A stretch of 64,000 nt of DNA from CAZHVS01 sp964536015 (GTDB lineage Bacteria; Bacteroidota; Ignavibacteria; Ignavibacteriales; Ignavibacteriaceae): positions 190,467-254,466 of the forward strand of contig CAZHVS010000003.1 in assembly GCA_964536015.1 (NCBI GenBank), given 5' to 3'. The translations under genes and the position numbers were made by a program. The notes under the pieces are model-generated. The model was not told the origin of the DNA. It saw nothing but the letters and a program-made list of their open reading frames with translations, and ran no database searches. Shown piece by piece: positions 8,604 through 16,361 of the stretch. Each line of letters begins with the position of its first letter. Position 1 is the first letter of the stretch.

Positions 8604-9143
8604 TTATTTACCTGCAGTTTTTCCAGCTTTACGTCTGATATATTCATCCGAATATTTAATTCCTTTACCTTTGTAAGGTTCAGGTTTTCTGAATGATCTA
8701 ACTTTTGCGGCAACTGCACCAACTAATTGTTTATCAATACCTGAAATAACTATTTGTGTTGGAGAAGTTGTTTCAATAGTTACTCCTTCAGGCGGAAAGA
8801 AATAAATTGGATGTGAATAACCAATATTAATAAATAAATTTTTTCCTTTCATTTCTGCCCTGTAACCAACACCAACAATATCAAGTGTTTTTTTAAAGCC
8901 TTCCGAAACACCGGTAATCATATTCTGAATCAAAGCACGGGTAAGTCCATGCAATGCCCGATTCTCTTTAAGGTCGTTATTTCTGCTGATAATAATTTCT
9001 CCATCTTTCATTTCAATAGAAATGTTGGGATGAAAAGTATTTTCTAACTGCCCTTTGGTTCCTTTTACTTTAATGGTCTGTCCATCAAGGGTGACCGTAA
9101 CATTTTTAGGTACTGAAATTGGTTTTTTACCTATACGTGACAA
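8604..9143 (-). CDS. rplF: 50S ribosomal protein L6
   Basis: Large-subunit protein near the factor-binding site. It starts MSRIGKKPISVPKNVTV and carries the C-terminal RKPEPYKGKGIKY motif. Two repeated alpha/beta halves are expected, and the 179-residue length agrees. It lies between rpsH and rplR. Confidence 0.98.
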   Translation of the reverse strand: MSRIGKKPISVPKNVTVTLDGQTIKVKGTKGQLENTFHPNISIEMKDGEIIISRNNDLKENRALHGLTRALIQNMITGVSEGFKKTLDIVGVGYRAEMKGKNLFINIGYSHPIYFFPPEGVTIETTSPTQIVISGIDKQLVGAVAAKVRSFRKPEPYKGKGIKYSDEYIRRKAGKTAGK

Positions 9144-9164
9144 TTTAAAACTCCGTTCAAAAGA

Positions 9165-9560
9165 TTACCAAATTTTACAAATAATTTCACCGCCAATATT
9201 CTGTTGACGGGCTTCTTTATCGGTTAATAAACCTTTGGAAGTAGAGACTATGGAAATACCAAGGTTATTAAAAACTTTTGGAAGGTTATCACTTCCAGCA
9301 TATTTTCTTAAACCAGGCTTACTAATTCTCTCTAATCCAGATATTGCCGAAATACCATTATTGTATTTTAAAAGTAGTCTGATCAGGTTTTGTTTACCGT
9401 CTTCAACTACTTGATAATCAGCAATAAATTTTTGCTCTTTAAGAATTCTTGCTATTCCTTCTTTCATTTTAGAAAAAGGGATATCAACTCTTCTTTTATT
9501 AGCTTTAACAGCGTTTCTCGTTCTTGTTAAAAAATCTGCAATAGGGTCTGTAACTGCCAT
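9165..9560 (-). CDS. rpsH: 30S ribosomal protein S8
   Basis: Primary 16S rRNA-binding protein, and the translational repressor of the spc operon in E. coli. It starts MAVTDPIADFLTRTRNA and ends with the conserved STSKGLLTDKEARQQNIGGE segment. Length is 131 residues. Whether it regulates this operon is unknown, and no mimic of its 16S site was identified here. Confidence 0.98.
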   Translation of the reverse strand: MAVTDPIADFLTRTRNAVKANKRRVDIPFSKMKEGIARILKEQKFIADYQVVEDGKQNLIRLLLKYNNGISAISGLERISKPGLRKYAGSDNLPKVFNNLGISIVSTSKGLLTDKEARQQNIGGEIICKIW

Positions 9561-9568
9561 AACTCTCC

Positions 9569-9838
9569 TTACCAGCTTGCCTTTTTAAGTCCAGGAATTT
9601 CTCCTCTTAATGCTTTTTCTCTAAGCACAAGACGGGATGTTCCAAATTTTCTGTAATAACCTCTGGCTCTGCCAGTAGTTGTACACCTGTTGTGTTGGCG
9701 GATAGGTGAAGAATCTTTAGGGAGTTTTTGTAATGCTTCCCAATCACCATTTGCTTTTAATTCTTCACGAATTTTTTTATACTTTTCGTATAACTTTTTG
9801 CGTTTTTCTTCTCTTGCAAATAAACAAGTTCTTGCCAT
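9569..9838 (-). CDS. rpsN: 30S ribosomal protein S14 (zinc-free long form)
   Basis: Small-subunit head protein. The 89-residue length and the absence of the paired CxxC motifs mark the C- form that does not bind zinc. Conserved RQHNRCTTTGRARGYYRKFG and the C-terminal GEIPGLKKASW are present. It lies between rplE and rpsH. Confidence 0.97.
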   Translation of the reverse strand: MARTCLFAREEKRKKLYEKYKKIREELKANGDWEALQKLPKDSSPIRQHNRCTTTGRARGYYRKFGTSRLVLREKALRGEIPGLKKASW

Positions 9839-9853
9839 TAAATAACTCTTTCT

Positions 9854-10507
9854 TTATTTAACTTCTTTTTTTCTAAAAGGAAATCCGAATGCAAGCATTA
9901 ATTCATAAGCTTCTGCATCGGTGTTAGCTGTTGTAACAAGTGTAATATCCATTCCGAGAACTTTAGTAACTTTATCAACATTAATTTCCGGAAAGATAAT
10001 TTGTTCTTTAACTCCAAGTGTGTAGTTCCCTCTGCCATCAAAAGATTTATCTGATAAACCTCTAAAGTCACGTACACGAGGTAAAGCTACATTTATTAAC
10101 CTGTCAAGGAATTCATACATTCTTTCACGTCTTAATGTAACCATCACACCAATATTCATTCCCTGTCGAAGTTTAAAATTTGATATAGCTTTTTTAGCTT
10201 TTCTAACACTTGATTTTTGTCCGGTGATAGCTTCAATATCTCTAACAGCTTCTTCCATTATTTTTGGATCCTGAACTGCATCACCAACGCCCATATTAAC
10301 TACAACTTTATCAATTTTTGGAACCTGCATTATACTTTTATAACCAAGTTTATTCATTAATGCAGGAATAATTTCTTTTTTATAAACATTATGAAGGCGA
10401 CAAGGAACTTTAATTTCCTTTTCCTTAGAAAATTCTTTAACTACTTCTTTTTTTGCGCCTTTGGCTTTTTCCTGAGCTGCTTCTTTTCTTTGTTTTTTAT
10501 CTGCCAT
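9854..10507 (-). CDS. rplE: 50S ribosomal protein L5 with N-terminal extension
   Basis: Binds 5S rRNA and contacts the P-site tRNA. The family core begins around residue 38 (LHNVYKKEIIPALMNKLGY) and includes KVVVNMGVGDA and FRGLSDKSFDGRGNYTLGVKEQ. In front is a Lys/Glu/Ala-rich extension of about 35 residues, giving 217 residues against about 180 usually. No Met lies between residue 1 and the core, so the extension looks real. Confidence 0.96.
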   Translation of the reverse strand: MADKKQRKEAAQEKAKGAKKEVVKEFSKEKEIKVPCRLHNVYKKEIIPALMNKLGYKSIMQVPKIDKVVVNMGVGDAVQDPKIMEEAVRDIEAITGQKSSVRKAKKAISNFKLRQGMNIGVMVTLRRERMYEFLDRLINVALPRVRDFRGLSDKSFDGRGNYTLGVKEQIIFPEINVDKVTKVLGMDITLVTTANTDAEAYELMLAFGFPFRKKEVK

Positions 10508-10526
10508 ATTGAATCAACCTAAAACT

Positions 10527-10856
10527 TTAATTCTGAAACATTTCACCGGAAGCAACACTAATACGAGCGATTTTTTTCTTACCGGTTTTTTCATCAATAA
10601 TTATTTTTGCACCAATTCTTGTAGGTTCGTTAGATTTCGGATCGAGAATCATCACATTGGAAACATGTATTGGTGCTTCCTTTTCAAGAATTCCACCCTG
10701 AGGATTTTTCTGGGTTGGTTTGGTGTGTCTTTTACGCAGATTTACACCTTCAATAATAATTCTTGATTTTGCAGGAAAAACTTTTAATACTTTTCCTTTT
10801 TTGCCTTTATCGTTTCCAGCAATTACGACAACTAAATCATTTTTTTTAATATTCAT
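10527..10856 (-). CDS. rplX: 50S ribosomal protein L24
   Basis: Assembly initiator of the large subunit with a KOW motif. The segment VVVIAGNDKGKKGKVLKVFP is the KOW core, followed by GVNLRKRHTKPTQ. Length is 109 residues. It lies between rplN and rplE, the normal spc order. Confidence 0.98.
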   Translation of the reverse strand: MNIKKNDLVVVIAGNDKGKKGKVLKVFPAKSRIIIEGVNLRKRHTKPTQKNPQGGILEKEAPIHVSNVMILDPKSNEPTRIGAKIIIDEKTGKKKIARISVASGEMFQN

Positions 10857-10870
10857 TTAAGTATAATTCC

Positions 10871-11239
10871 TTATAAAACTTCAGGTGCTAATGAAACAAT
10901 TTTCATGTACTGCTTTTCTCTTAATTCTCTTGCAACCGGGCCAAATATACGTGTCCCTCTGGGTTCGCCTTGAGCATTTAACAATACAGCAGCATTTTCA
11001 TCAAACCTGATGTATGAACCATCTTTTCTTTTAACTTCTTTTTTTGTACGAACGATAACCGCACGAGATACTTCCCCTTTTTTTACCTGTCCATTAGGCA
11101 TTGCAGATTTAACTGAAACAACAATCAAATCTCCAACAGAAGCATACCTGCGATCACTTCCGCCAAGTACTCTGATACAACGTACTTTTTTTGCACCGGA
11201 ATTATCGGCAACGACTAAATTAGTTTCTTCTTGAATCAT
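10871..11239 (-). CDS. rplN: 50S ribosomal protein L14
   Basis: Forms an intersubunit bridge and contacts L19 and 16S rRNA. It starts MIQEETNLVVADNSGAKKV and includes RKDGSYIRFDENAAVLLN and GTRIFGPVARELRE. The 122-residue length is exactly that of the family. Confidence 0.98.
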   Translation of the reverse strand: MIQEETNLVVADNSGAKKVRCIRVLGGSDRRYASVGDLIVVSVKSAMPNGQVKKGEVSRAVIVRTKKEVKRKDGSYIRFDENAAVLLNAQGEPRGTRIFGPVARELREKQYMKIVSLAPEVL

Positions 11240-11257
11240 TTGCTTAACTCCTTATAC

Positions 11258-11518
11258 TTACTTGGCTTTTTCAACAATTTCAACAAGTCTCCATTTTTTT
11301 CTTTTACTTAATGGTCTTGTTTCCATAATTTTAACAACGTCACCCAAACCACATTCACTTTTTTCATCGTGAGCTAAAAACTTTGTGGTTTTCTTAAAAT
11401 ATTTTTTATAGATTGGATGAGGAACTTTTCGTTCAATAGCAACTGTAATGGTTTTATCCATTTTAGTGCTAACAACTATTCCAATCCTGGTCTTCCTTAA
11501 AGCTCTTTTTTCTTCCAT
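11258..11518 (-). CDS. rpsQ: 30S ribosomal protein S17
   Basis: OB-fold 16S rRNA-binding protein of the small-subunit body. It shows RIGIVVSTKMDKTITVAIE and the C-terminal ETRPLSKRKKWRLVEI. Length is 86 residues. Its start abuts the rpmC stop at 11519, which suggests coupled translation. Confidence 0.98.
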   Translation of the reverse strand: MEEKRALRKTRIGIVVSTKMDKTITVAIERKVPHPIYKKYFKKTTKFLAHDEKSECGLGDVVKIMETRPLSKRKKWRLVEIVEKAK

Positions 11519-11746
11519 TTAAGCTTTAGCTCCTTCCTTCTTTTCAGCAATTGCTGCTTTCAATTCTCTTTCTTTAAGAACCGTTTTCATACGAGCAATA
11601 TCTTTGCGTGTATTTTTTAATTTAGCAGTATTTGTAAGCTGTTTTAGCTCGTGAGAAAATCTCAAATCAACTAAGTTTGCTTCTTCTTCTTTAATTCTTT
11701 TTCCGAGTTCATCGGAAGACATTTCTTTAATTTCTTTAATCTTCAT
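11519..11746 (-). CDS. rpmC: 50S ribosomal protein L29
   Basis: Two-helix protein at the polypeptide exit tunnel, near the docking site of trigger factor and SRP. It has the family start KIKEIKEMSSDELGKRI and the core LRFSHELKQLTNTAKLKNTRKDIARMKT. Length is 75 residues, with an Ala/Lys/Glu tail. Confidence 0.96.
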   Translation of the reverse strand: MKIKEIKEMSSDELGKRIKEEEANLVDLRFSHELKQLTNTAKLKNTRKDIARMKTVLKERELKAAIAEKKEGAKA

Positions 11747-11763
11747 AATCGATTTACCAAGTT

Positions 11764-12180
11764 TTATTCGTAATCAGGTCTTGCAACAACTTTAGTTTTA
11801 ATAGGCAGCTTATGAGAACAAAGTTGCAATGCTTCATGAGCAATTTCTTTTGTAACTCCTGAAACTTCAAAAAGAACTCTGCCCGGTTTGATAACGGCAA
11901 CCCAGAATTCCGGAGCTCCTTTACCTTTACCCATTCTTGTTTCAAGAGGTTTTTTGGAAACTGGTTTGTCTGGAAATATTCTAATCCAGACTTTACCGTC
12001 TCTTTTCATTTTTCTTGTAAGAGCAACACGACATGCTTCAATCTGTCTGCTTGTAATCCATGCGGGTTCCATAGCTTTTAGACCAAAATCTCCAAAAGAG
12101 ACTGAGAAACCGCGTTTAGCTTTTCCGGTTCTTCTTCCTCTGTGTGCTTTTCTAAACTTAACTCTTTTAGGCAATAACAT
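11764..12180 (-). CDS. rplP: 50S ribosomal protein L16
   Basis: Late-assembly protein that organises the A site of the large subunit. It starts MLLPKRVKFRKAHRG and has the conserved WITSRQIEACRVALTR and WIRIFPDKPVSKKPLETRMGKGKG segments. Length is 138 residues. It sits between rpsC and rpmC. Confidence 0.98.
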   Translation of the reverse strand: MLLPKRVKFRKAHRGRRTGKAKRGFSVSFGDFGLKAMEPAWITSRQIEACRVALTRKMKRDGKVWIRIFPDKPVSKKPLETRMGKGKGAPEFWVAVIKPGRVLFEVSGVTKEIAHEALQLCSHKLPIKTKVVARPDYE

Positions 12181-12199
12181 TTTATAAAACTCCTGTCAA

Positions 12200-12841
12200 T
12201 TATTCTGAATTTCTTTTACCTAAAATTTCACCACGGCAGATCCAAACTTTAATTCCTATAGAACCATAAATTGTTTCCGCACGTCCCTGAGCATAATCGA
12301 TATCAGCTCTAAGAGTATGCAAAGGAACTCTGCCTTCTTTGTATTGTTCTGTACGAGCAATTTCTGCACCGCCTAATCTTCCGGAACACATAACTTTAAT
12401 TCCCTCAGCTCCCATCCTCATTGTGGAAGTAATAGCAGATTTCATTGCGCGCCTGAAAGAAATCCTTCCTTCAATCTGAGTAGCGATATTGTCAGAAACC
12501 AATCTTGCATCTAATTCAGGTCTTTTAATTTCAGTAATCTGAACTTTAACATCTCTATCTGTAACCTGCTTCAATTCCTGTTCAAGCTGGGTAATTTCTT
12601 TCCCGCTTTTACCAATTACAACACCAGGACGTGAAGTATGAATATTCAGATTAATATTTTTTGATGTTCTGTCAATAACAATTTTAGATATCCCTGCCTT
12701 TTTAAGACGATTACGGATATAACTTCTGATTTTATCATCTTCAATTAATTTTTTAGAGTAGCTTTTACTTTCGAACCAATTAGAGTCCCAGCCTCTAATA
12801 ATTCCTACTCTTAATCCAACGGGGTTAGTTTTTTGTCCCAA
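12200..12841 (-). CDS. rpsC: 30S ribosomal protein S3
   Basis: Lines the mRNA entry tunnel and helps unwind mRNA. It starts MGQKTNPVGLRVGIIRGWDS. A KH domain with RPGVVIGKSGKEI lies in the middle, and GRLGGAEIART lies in the C-terminal domain. Length is 213 residues. Confidence 0.98.
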   Translation of the reverse strand: MGQKTNPVGLRVGIIRGWDSNWFESKSYSKKLIEDDKIRSYIRNRLKKAGISKIVIDRTSKNINLNIHTSRPGVVIGKSGKEITQLEQELKQVTDRDVKVQITEIKRPELDARLVSDNIATQIEGRISFRRAMKSAITSTMRMGAEGIKVMCSGRLGGAEIARTEQYKEGRVPLHTLRADIDYAQGRAETIYGSIGIKVWICRGEILGKRNSE

Positions 12842-12858
12842 TCAAATGCTCCTTAAAA

Positions 12859-13203
12859 TTATTTATTAGCCGTAACAACTACGGTTAAGTGACAAGAACG
12901 TTTTCTAATTCTATATGCTCTGCCCATAGGTGCCGGAGAAATTCTTTTCATTGTTGGACCCTGGTTGACATATACTTCTTTAACGAATGCTTCACTTGGT
13001 TCAATTTTAATATTATCATCTTTATTCATAAGATTAGCGAATGCACTTCTAAGGGTTTTCTCCGCATCTTTTGAAGCGTGTTTTGGCTGAAAATGAAGAA
13101 CTTCAAGAGCTTTATCAACTGATAAACCTCTTATAGTATCAATAACCAAACGCATTTTTCGCGGAGAGGAACCGATAAATCTATTTACTGCTTTTGCTTC
13201 CAT
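12859..13203 (-). CDS. rplV: 50S ribosomal protein L22
   Basis: Its long beta hairpin reaches the narrow part of the exit tunnel. It shows SSPRKMRLVIDTIRGL and the hairpin region with MKRISPAPMGRAYRIRKRSCHL. Length is 114 residues. Mutations in this hairpin give macrolide resistance in other bacteria; the region here looks ordinary. Confidence 0.98.
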   Translation of the reverse strand: MEAKAVNRFIGSSPRKMRLVIDTIRGLSVDKALEVLHFQPKHASKDAEKTLRSAFANLMNKDDNIKIEPSEAFVKEVYVNQGPTMKRISPAPMGRAYRIRKRSCHLTVVVTANK

Positions 13204-13223
13204 ATTTTAGTTCACTTTCAAAA

Positions 13224-13511
13224 TTATTTTGCTGCCGAAGCTTTTTCTGCTTTAGTTCCCGGATGAGCTCTAAAGATTCTCGTAGGAGAAAACTCACCCA
13301 GCTTATGTCCAACCATATTTTCAGTTATATAAACAGGAATCATTTTGTTCCCGTTATGAACTGCAATGGTGTGTCCAACAAATTCAGGTGAAATTGTTGA
13401 AGTACGTGACCAGGTTTTAATTATCTTTTTCTGGTTAGCTTGATTCAACGCCTGAACTTTTTTTAAAAGTTTGATGTCTATATAAGGACCTTTTTTTACT
13501 GAACGCGGCAT
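13224..13511 (-). CDS. rpsS: 30S ribosomal protein S19
   Basis: Small-subunit head protein that pairs with S13. It starts MPRSVKKGPYIDIKLLKK and has the core HNGNKMIPVYITENMVGHKLGEFSPTR. Length is 95 residues. It is placed between rplB and rplV. Confidence 0.98.
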   Translation of the reverse strand: MPRSVKKGPYIDIKLLKKVQALNQANQKKIIKTWSRTSTISPEFVGHTIAVHNGNKMIPVYITENMVGHKLGEFSPTRIFRAHPGTKAEKASAAK

Positions 13512-13525
13512 ACTATCTCTCTAAA

Positions 13526-14359
13526 TTACTTACGTCGTTTTACAATATATTTATTTGAAATCTTTTTACGTTTCCTGGTTTTAAGACCTTTAGCATTTTG
13601 TCCCCAAGGAGATCTTGGATGAAGTCTTCCCCCACCGGATTTGCTTCTGCCTTCTCCACCACCCATAGGATGATCAACGGGGTTCATTGCCATACCTCTT
13701 ACATGAGGTCTTTTACCAAGCCATCTGTTTCTTCCGGCTTTACCAATGCTAATGTTTAAGTGGTCTGCATTTCCTATAACACCATAAGTTGCAAGACAAT
13801 CAACAGGAATATTTCTTATTTCATTTGAAGGTAGTTTAAGCTGAGCATATTTTCCTTCGCGTGCAACCAATTGAATACTTGCACCTGCACTACGACCAAT
13901 CTGACCACCTTTACCAGGTTTAATTTCTACGTTATGCACAAAACTTCCAAGTGGAATTTCTTTCAATGGTAATGCATTACCAATTTTAATATCAGAGCCT
14001 GGACCATTGGAAATAACATCTCCAACTTTTAATCCATCAGGAGCAAGGATATATCGTTTTTCACCATCAACATAGTGAAGTAAGGCTATTCTCGCAGTTC
14101 TGTTAGGATCATATTCAATTGAAAATACTTTTGCCGGAACACCAAATTTATTTCTCTTAAAATCAATGATCCTATATCTTCTCTTATGTCCACCACCTCT
14201 GAATCGTGTAGTAACTTTACCAAGGTTATTCCTACCACCAGATTTTTTAATTGGTGCAGTAAGCGATTTCTCAGGTGTAGTTTTAGTGATCTCTTCAAAA
14301 GTAGAGACCGACATAAATCTTGTTCCTGGTGTTACTGGTTTAAATTTTCTAATTGCCAT
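13526..14359 (-). CDS. rplB: 50S ribosomal protein L2
   Basis: Needed for subunit association and peptidyl-transfer centre structure. It starts MAIRKFKPVTPGTRF. The C-terminal segment MAMNPVDHPMGGGEGRSKSGG contains the universally conserved histidine close to the catalytic centre. Length is 277 residues. Confidence 0.98.
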   Translation of the reverse strand: MAIRKFKPVTPGTRFMSVSTFEEITKTTPEKSLTAPIKKSGGRNNLGKVTTRFRGGGHKRRYRIIDFKRNKFGVPAKVFSIEYDPNRTARIALLHYVDGEKRYILAPDGLKVGDVISNGPGSDIKIGNALPLKEIPLGSFVHNVEIKPGKGGQIGRSAGASIQLVAREGKYAQLKLPSNEIRNIPVDCLATYGVIGNADHLNISIGKAGRNRWLGKRPHVRGMAMNPVDHPMGGGEGRSKSGGGRLHPRSPWGQNAKGLKTRKRKKISNKYIVKRRK

Positions 14360-14390
14360 TTATATAAGCTCCAAGTCCAATTATCTATTT

Positions 14391-14684
14391 CTATACTTGC
14401 TCGAATAAATCAATCTTACCTTCTTTTAAGGTAATGATTGCTTTTTTAAAACGTGAAGTTTTTCCAGAAAATCTACCACGTTTAGTAAACTGAGTTTTTG
14501 TTTTACCTTTGTAGTTGATAGTATTCACTTTATCAACCTTTACACCAAATTTTGCTTCAATTGCTTTTGCAATTTCAATTTTATTTGCTGATGCTGCAAC
14601 AACAAACCCGTAAACATTATCTTTTTCAGAGTGAATATTTGTCATTTTTTCGGTAAAAACCGGTTTTATCAGGATATTATGCAT
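14391..14684 (-). CDS. rplW: 50S ribosomal protein L23
   Basis: Exit-tunnel protein and docking point for trigger factor and SRP. It shows ILIKPVFTEKMTN and a C-terminal KKAIITLKEGKIDLFE. The frame also offers a GTG start at 14690. The ATG at 14684 is preferred because it gives a normal length of 97 residues and overlaps the rplD stop by 8 bases, suggesting coupling. Confidence 0.94.
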   Translation of the reverse strand: MHNILIKPVFTEKMTNIHSEKDNVYGFVVAASANKIEIAKAIEAKFGVKVDKVNTINYKGKTKTQFTKRGRFSGKTSRFKKAIITLKEGKIDLFEQV

Positions 14685-15327
14685 TTTCACTTACCACTTC
14701 TTTTTTATAACTATCGTTAATCACTTGAACAGCACTTTTCTGGACTAATAAACATTGATTATTCAAAATATGATAAGTAGAAGCTTTGTTTACTTCAAGT
14801 ACACTTACTTTTTCAATGTTTCTTCCTGATTTCCAGATATTTTCCTGTTTGCCATTTGTAAGAAGAAGAACTTTTTTCCCCTCAAGTTTAAGTGCAGCAA
14901 GCATAGCTGCAAATTGTTTTGTCTTTGGTTCATCAAAGTTAAAATCTTCAACTACTTTTAACTGTTCATCTTTAACTTTGTAAGTCAGTGCAGATTTTTT
15001 AGCAAGGATTTTCACTTTTTTAGGAATATCCTGGCGATAGTCTCTTGGACGAGGACCAAAAATAGTTCCACCTCCAACCCACAAAGGAGAACGTGATGTA
15101 CCAGCTCTGGAGCCGCCTCTTCCTTTTTGACGCCATGGTTTTTTACCACCGCCACGAACTTCGCCTCTTTCTTTTGCTTTATGTGTTCCCTGCCTTTGAT
15201 TTGCAAGATATGCTTTTACTGATAAATAAATTGCATGATCGTTTGGTTCAATAGCAAAAATATCATCTGCTAATTCAATTTTATCACTACTTACTGAGCC
15301 ATCTATTTTATATATATCTAATAACAT
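14677..15327 (-). CDS. rplD: 50S ribosomal protein L4
   Basis: Its loop reaches the exit tunnel; in E. coli it is also the autoregulator of the S10 operon. It shows the basic loop KPWRQKGRGGSRAGTSRSPLWVGGG and FGPRPRDYRQDIPKKVK. Length is 216 residues. No S10-leader-type structure was recognised upstream of rpsJ, so autoregulation is not claimed. Confidence 0.97.
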   Translation of the reverse strand: MLLDIYKIDGSVSSDKIELADDIFAIEPNDHAIYLSVKAYLANQRQGTHKAKERGEVRGGGKKPWRQKGRGGSRAGTSRSPLWVGGGTIFGPRPRDYRQDIPKKVKILAKKSALTYKVKDEQLKVVEDFNFDEPKTKQFAAMLAALKLEGKKVLLLTNGKQENIWKSGRNIEKVSVLEVNKASTYHILNNQCLLVQKSAVQVINDSYKKEVVSENA

Positions 15328-15339
15328 TTTATTTCCAAA

Positions 15340-15963
15340 CTACATTTTGTGTAATTCAACAATTGAGTTTACAGAACCGGGAACGGCTCCCTTAACTAAT
15401 ATTATATTTTTTTCAGGAATAATTTTTACAATCTTTAGATTACGAATTGTAACATTATCTCCACCTTTTCTACCTGCCATTCTTTGACCTTTAAAAACTC
15501 TTGAAGGATAAGAGCTTGCGCCAATAGAACCGGGAGCTCTTTCTCTATCACTTTGTCCGTGAGTTGTTCCACCAACACCACCAAACCCGTGTCTTTTAAT
15601 AACGCCCTGGAATCCTCTGCCAATGCTTATACCACGAACTTTTATAGTTTCACCTTCATTAAAAAATGAAACATTTAATTCATCCCCTATTTTATAATTA
15701 TCAACTGATGAAAATTTGAATTCCTTCAGGTGAGCAGATAATTTCAAATTATTTTTCTCAAAATAACCAGAAACCGGTTTTGATAATCTCTTTTTTCTTT
15801 TTTCACCAAATCCTAATTGTAAAGCCACATATCCATCTTTATCTGCTTTTTTAATTCTCACAACCTGACATGGTCCAACCTCAATAGCAGTAACAGGAAT
15901 ACGGTTTCCCTCTGCGGTAAAAGTATTCGACATTCCAAGTTTTTTTCCAAGTAATCCGGACAT
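15340..15963 (-). CDS. rplC: 50S ribosomal protein L3
   Basis: Early-assembly protein close to the peptidyl-transfer centre. It starts MSGLLGKKLGMSNTF and contains GRGFQGVIKRHGFGGVGGTTHGQSDRERAPGSIG, within which lies the glutamine methylated by PrmB in other bacteria. Length is 207 residues. It lies between rpsJ and rplD. Confidence 0.98.
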   Translation of the reverse strand: MSGLLGKKLGMSNTFTAEGNRIPVTAIEVGPCQVVRIKKADKDGYVALQLGFGEKRKKRLSKPVSGYFEKNNLKLSAHLKEFKFSSVDNYKIGDELNVSFFNEGETIKVRGISIGRGFQGVIKRHGFGGVGGTTHGQSDRERAPGSIGASSYPSRVFKGQRMAGRKGGDNVTIRNLKIVKIIPEKNIILVKGAVPGSVNSIVELHKM

Positions 15964-15980
15964 TTTTTCTCCAACCTACA

Positions 15981-16289
15981 TTAAAGCTTTATCTCAATAT
16001 CAACTCCTGCTGGAATATCCAGTTTACTCAAAGAGTCGATTGTTCTTGAATTTGAGTTATGAATATCAATAATTCTCTTATGAGACCTGATTTCAAACTG
16101 TTCTCTCGATTTTTTATCAACGTGTGGAGAACGTAAAACAGTAAATACTGTCTTTCTTGTTGGCAAAGGTATAGGACCTGAAACTACCGCACCAGTGCTT
16201 CTAACGGTTTTGATAATTTTCTCGGTCGATTTATCAATCAAAATATGATCATAAGATTTTAATTTGATTCTTATCTTTTGTCCAGCCAC
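15981..16289 (-). CDS. rpsJ: 30S ribosomal protein S10 (NusE), GTG start
   Basis: Ribosomal protein and, as NusE, a transcription-antitermination partner of NusB. It reads MAGQKIRIKLKSYDHILID with PIPLPTRKTVFTVLRSPHVDKKSREQFE. The start is GTG at 16289, with GGAG eight bases upstream. Length is 102 residues. Only 28 bases separate it from the tuf terminator, so the S10 series depends on read-through or a very compact internal promoter. Confidence 0.97.
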   Translation of the reverse strand: MAGQKIRIKLKSYDHILIDKSTEKIIKTVRSTGAVVSGPIPLPTRKTVFTVLRSPHVDKKSREQFEIRSHKRIIDIHNSNSRTIDSLSKLDIPAGVDIEIKL

Positions 16290-16312
16290 TTACATTCTCC
16301 TAAAATATTTAG

Positions 16313-16342
16313 ATATAAAAAGGGAGGAGGTTCCTCCCTTTT
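16313..16342 (-). terminator. Terminator between tuf and rpsJ
   Basis: On the minus strand a GC-rich hairpin with arms GGGAGGA and TCCTCCC, extended by A-T pairs and with a 3-base loop, is followed by five Ts. It lies 20 bases after the tuf stop and directly before rpsJ. As the downstream ribosomal genes must be expressed, it probably acts as a partial terminator that makes tuf mRNA more abundant. Confidence 0.75.
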
Positions 16343-16361
16343 ACATCTATATGTTTATTAA

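Noticed and set aside
16290..16361. S10-type leader for L4 autoregulation
   Set aside because: The gap is filled by a simple tuf terminator and leaves no room for the long leader known in E. coli.
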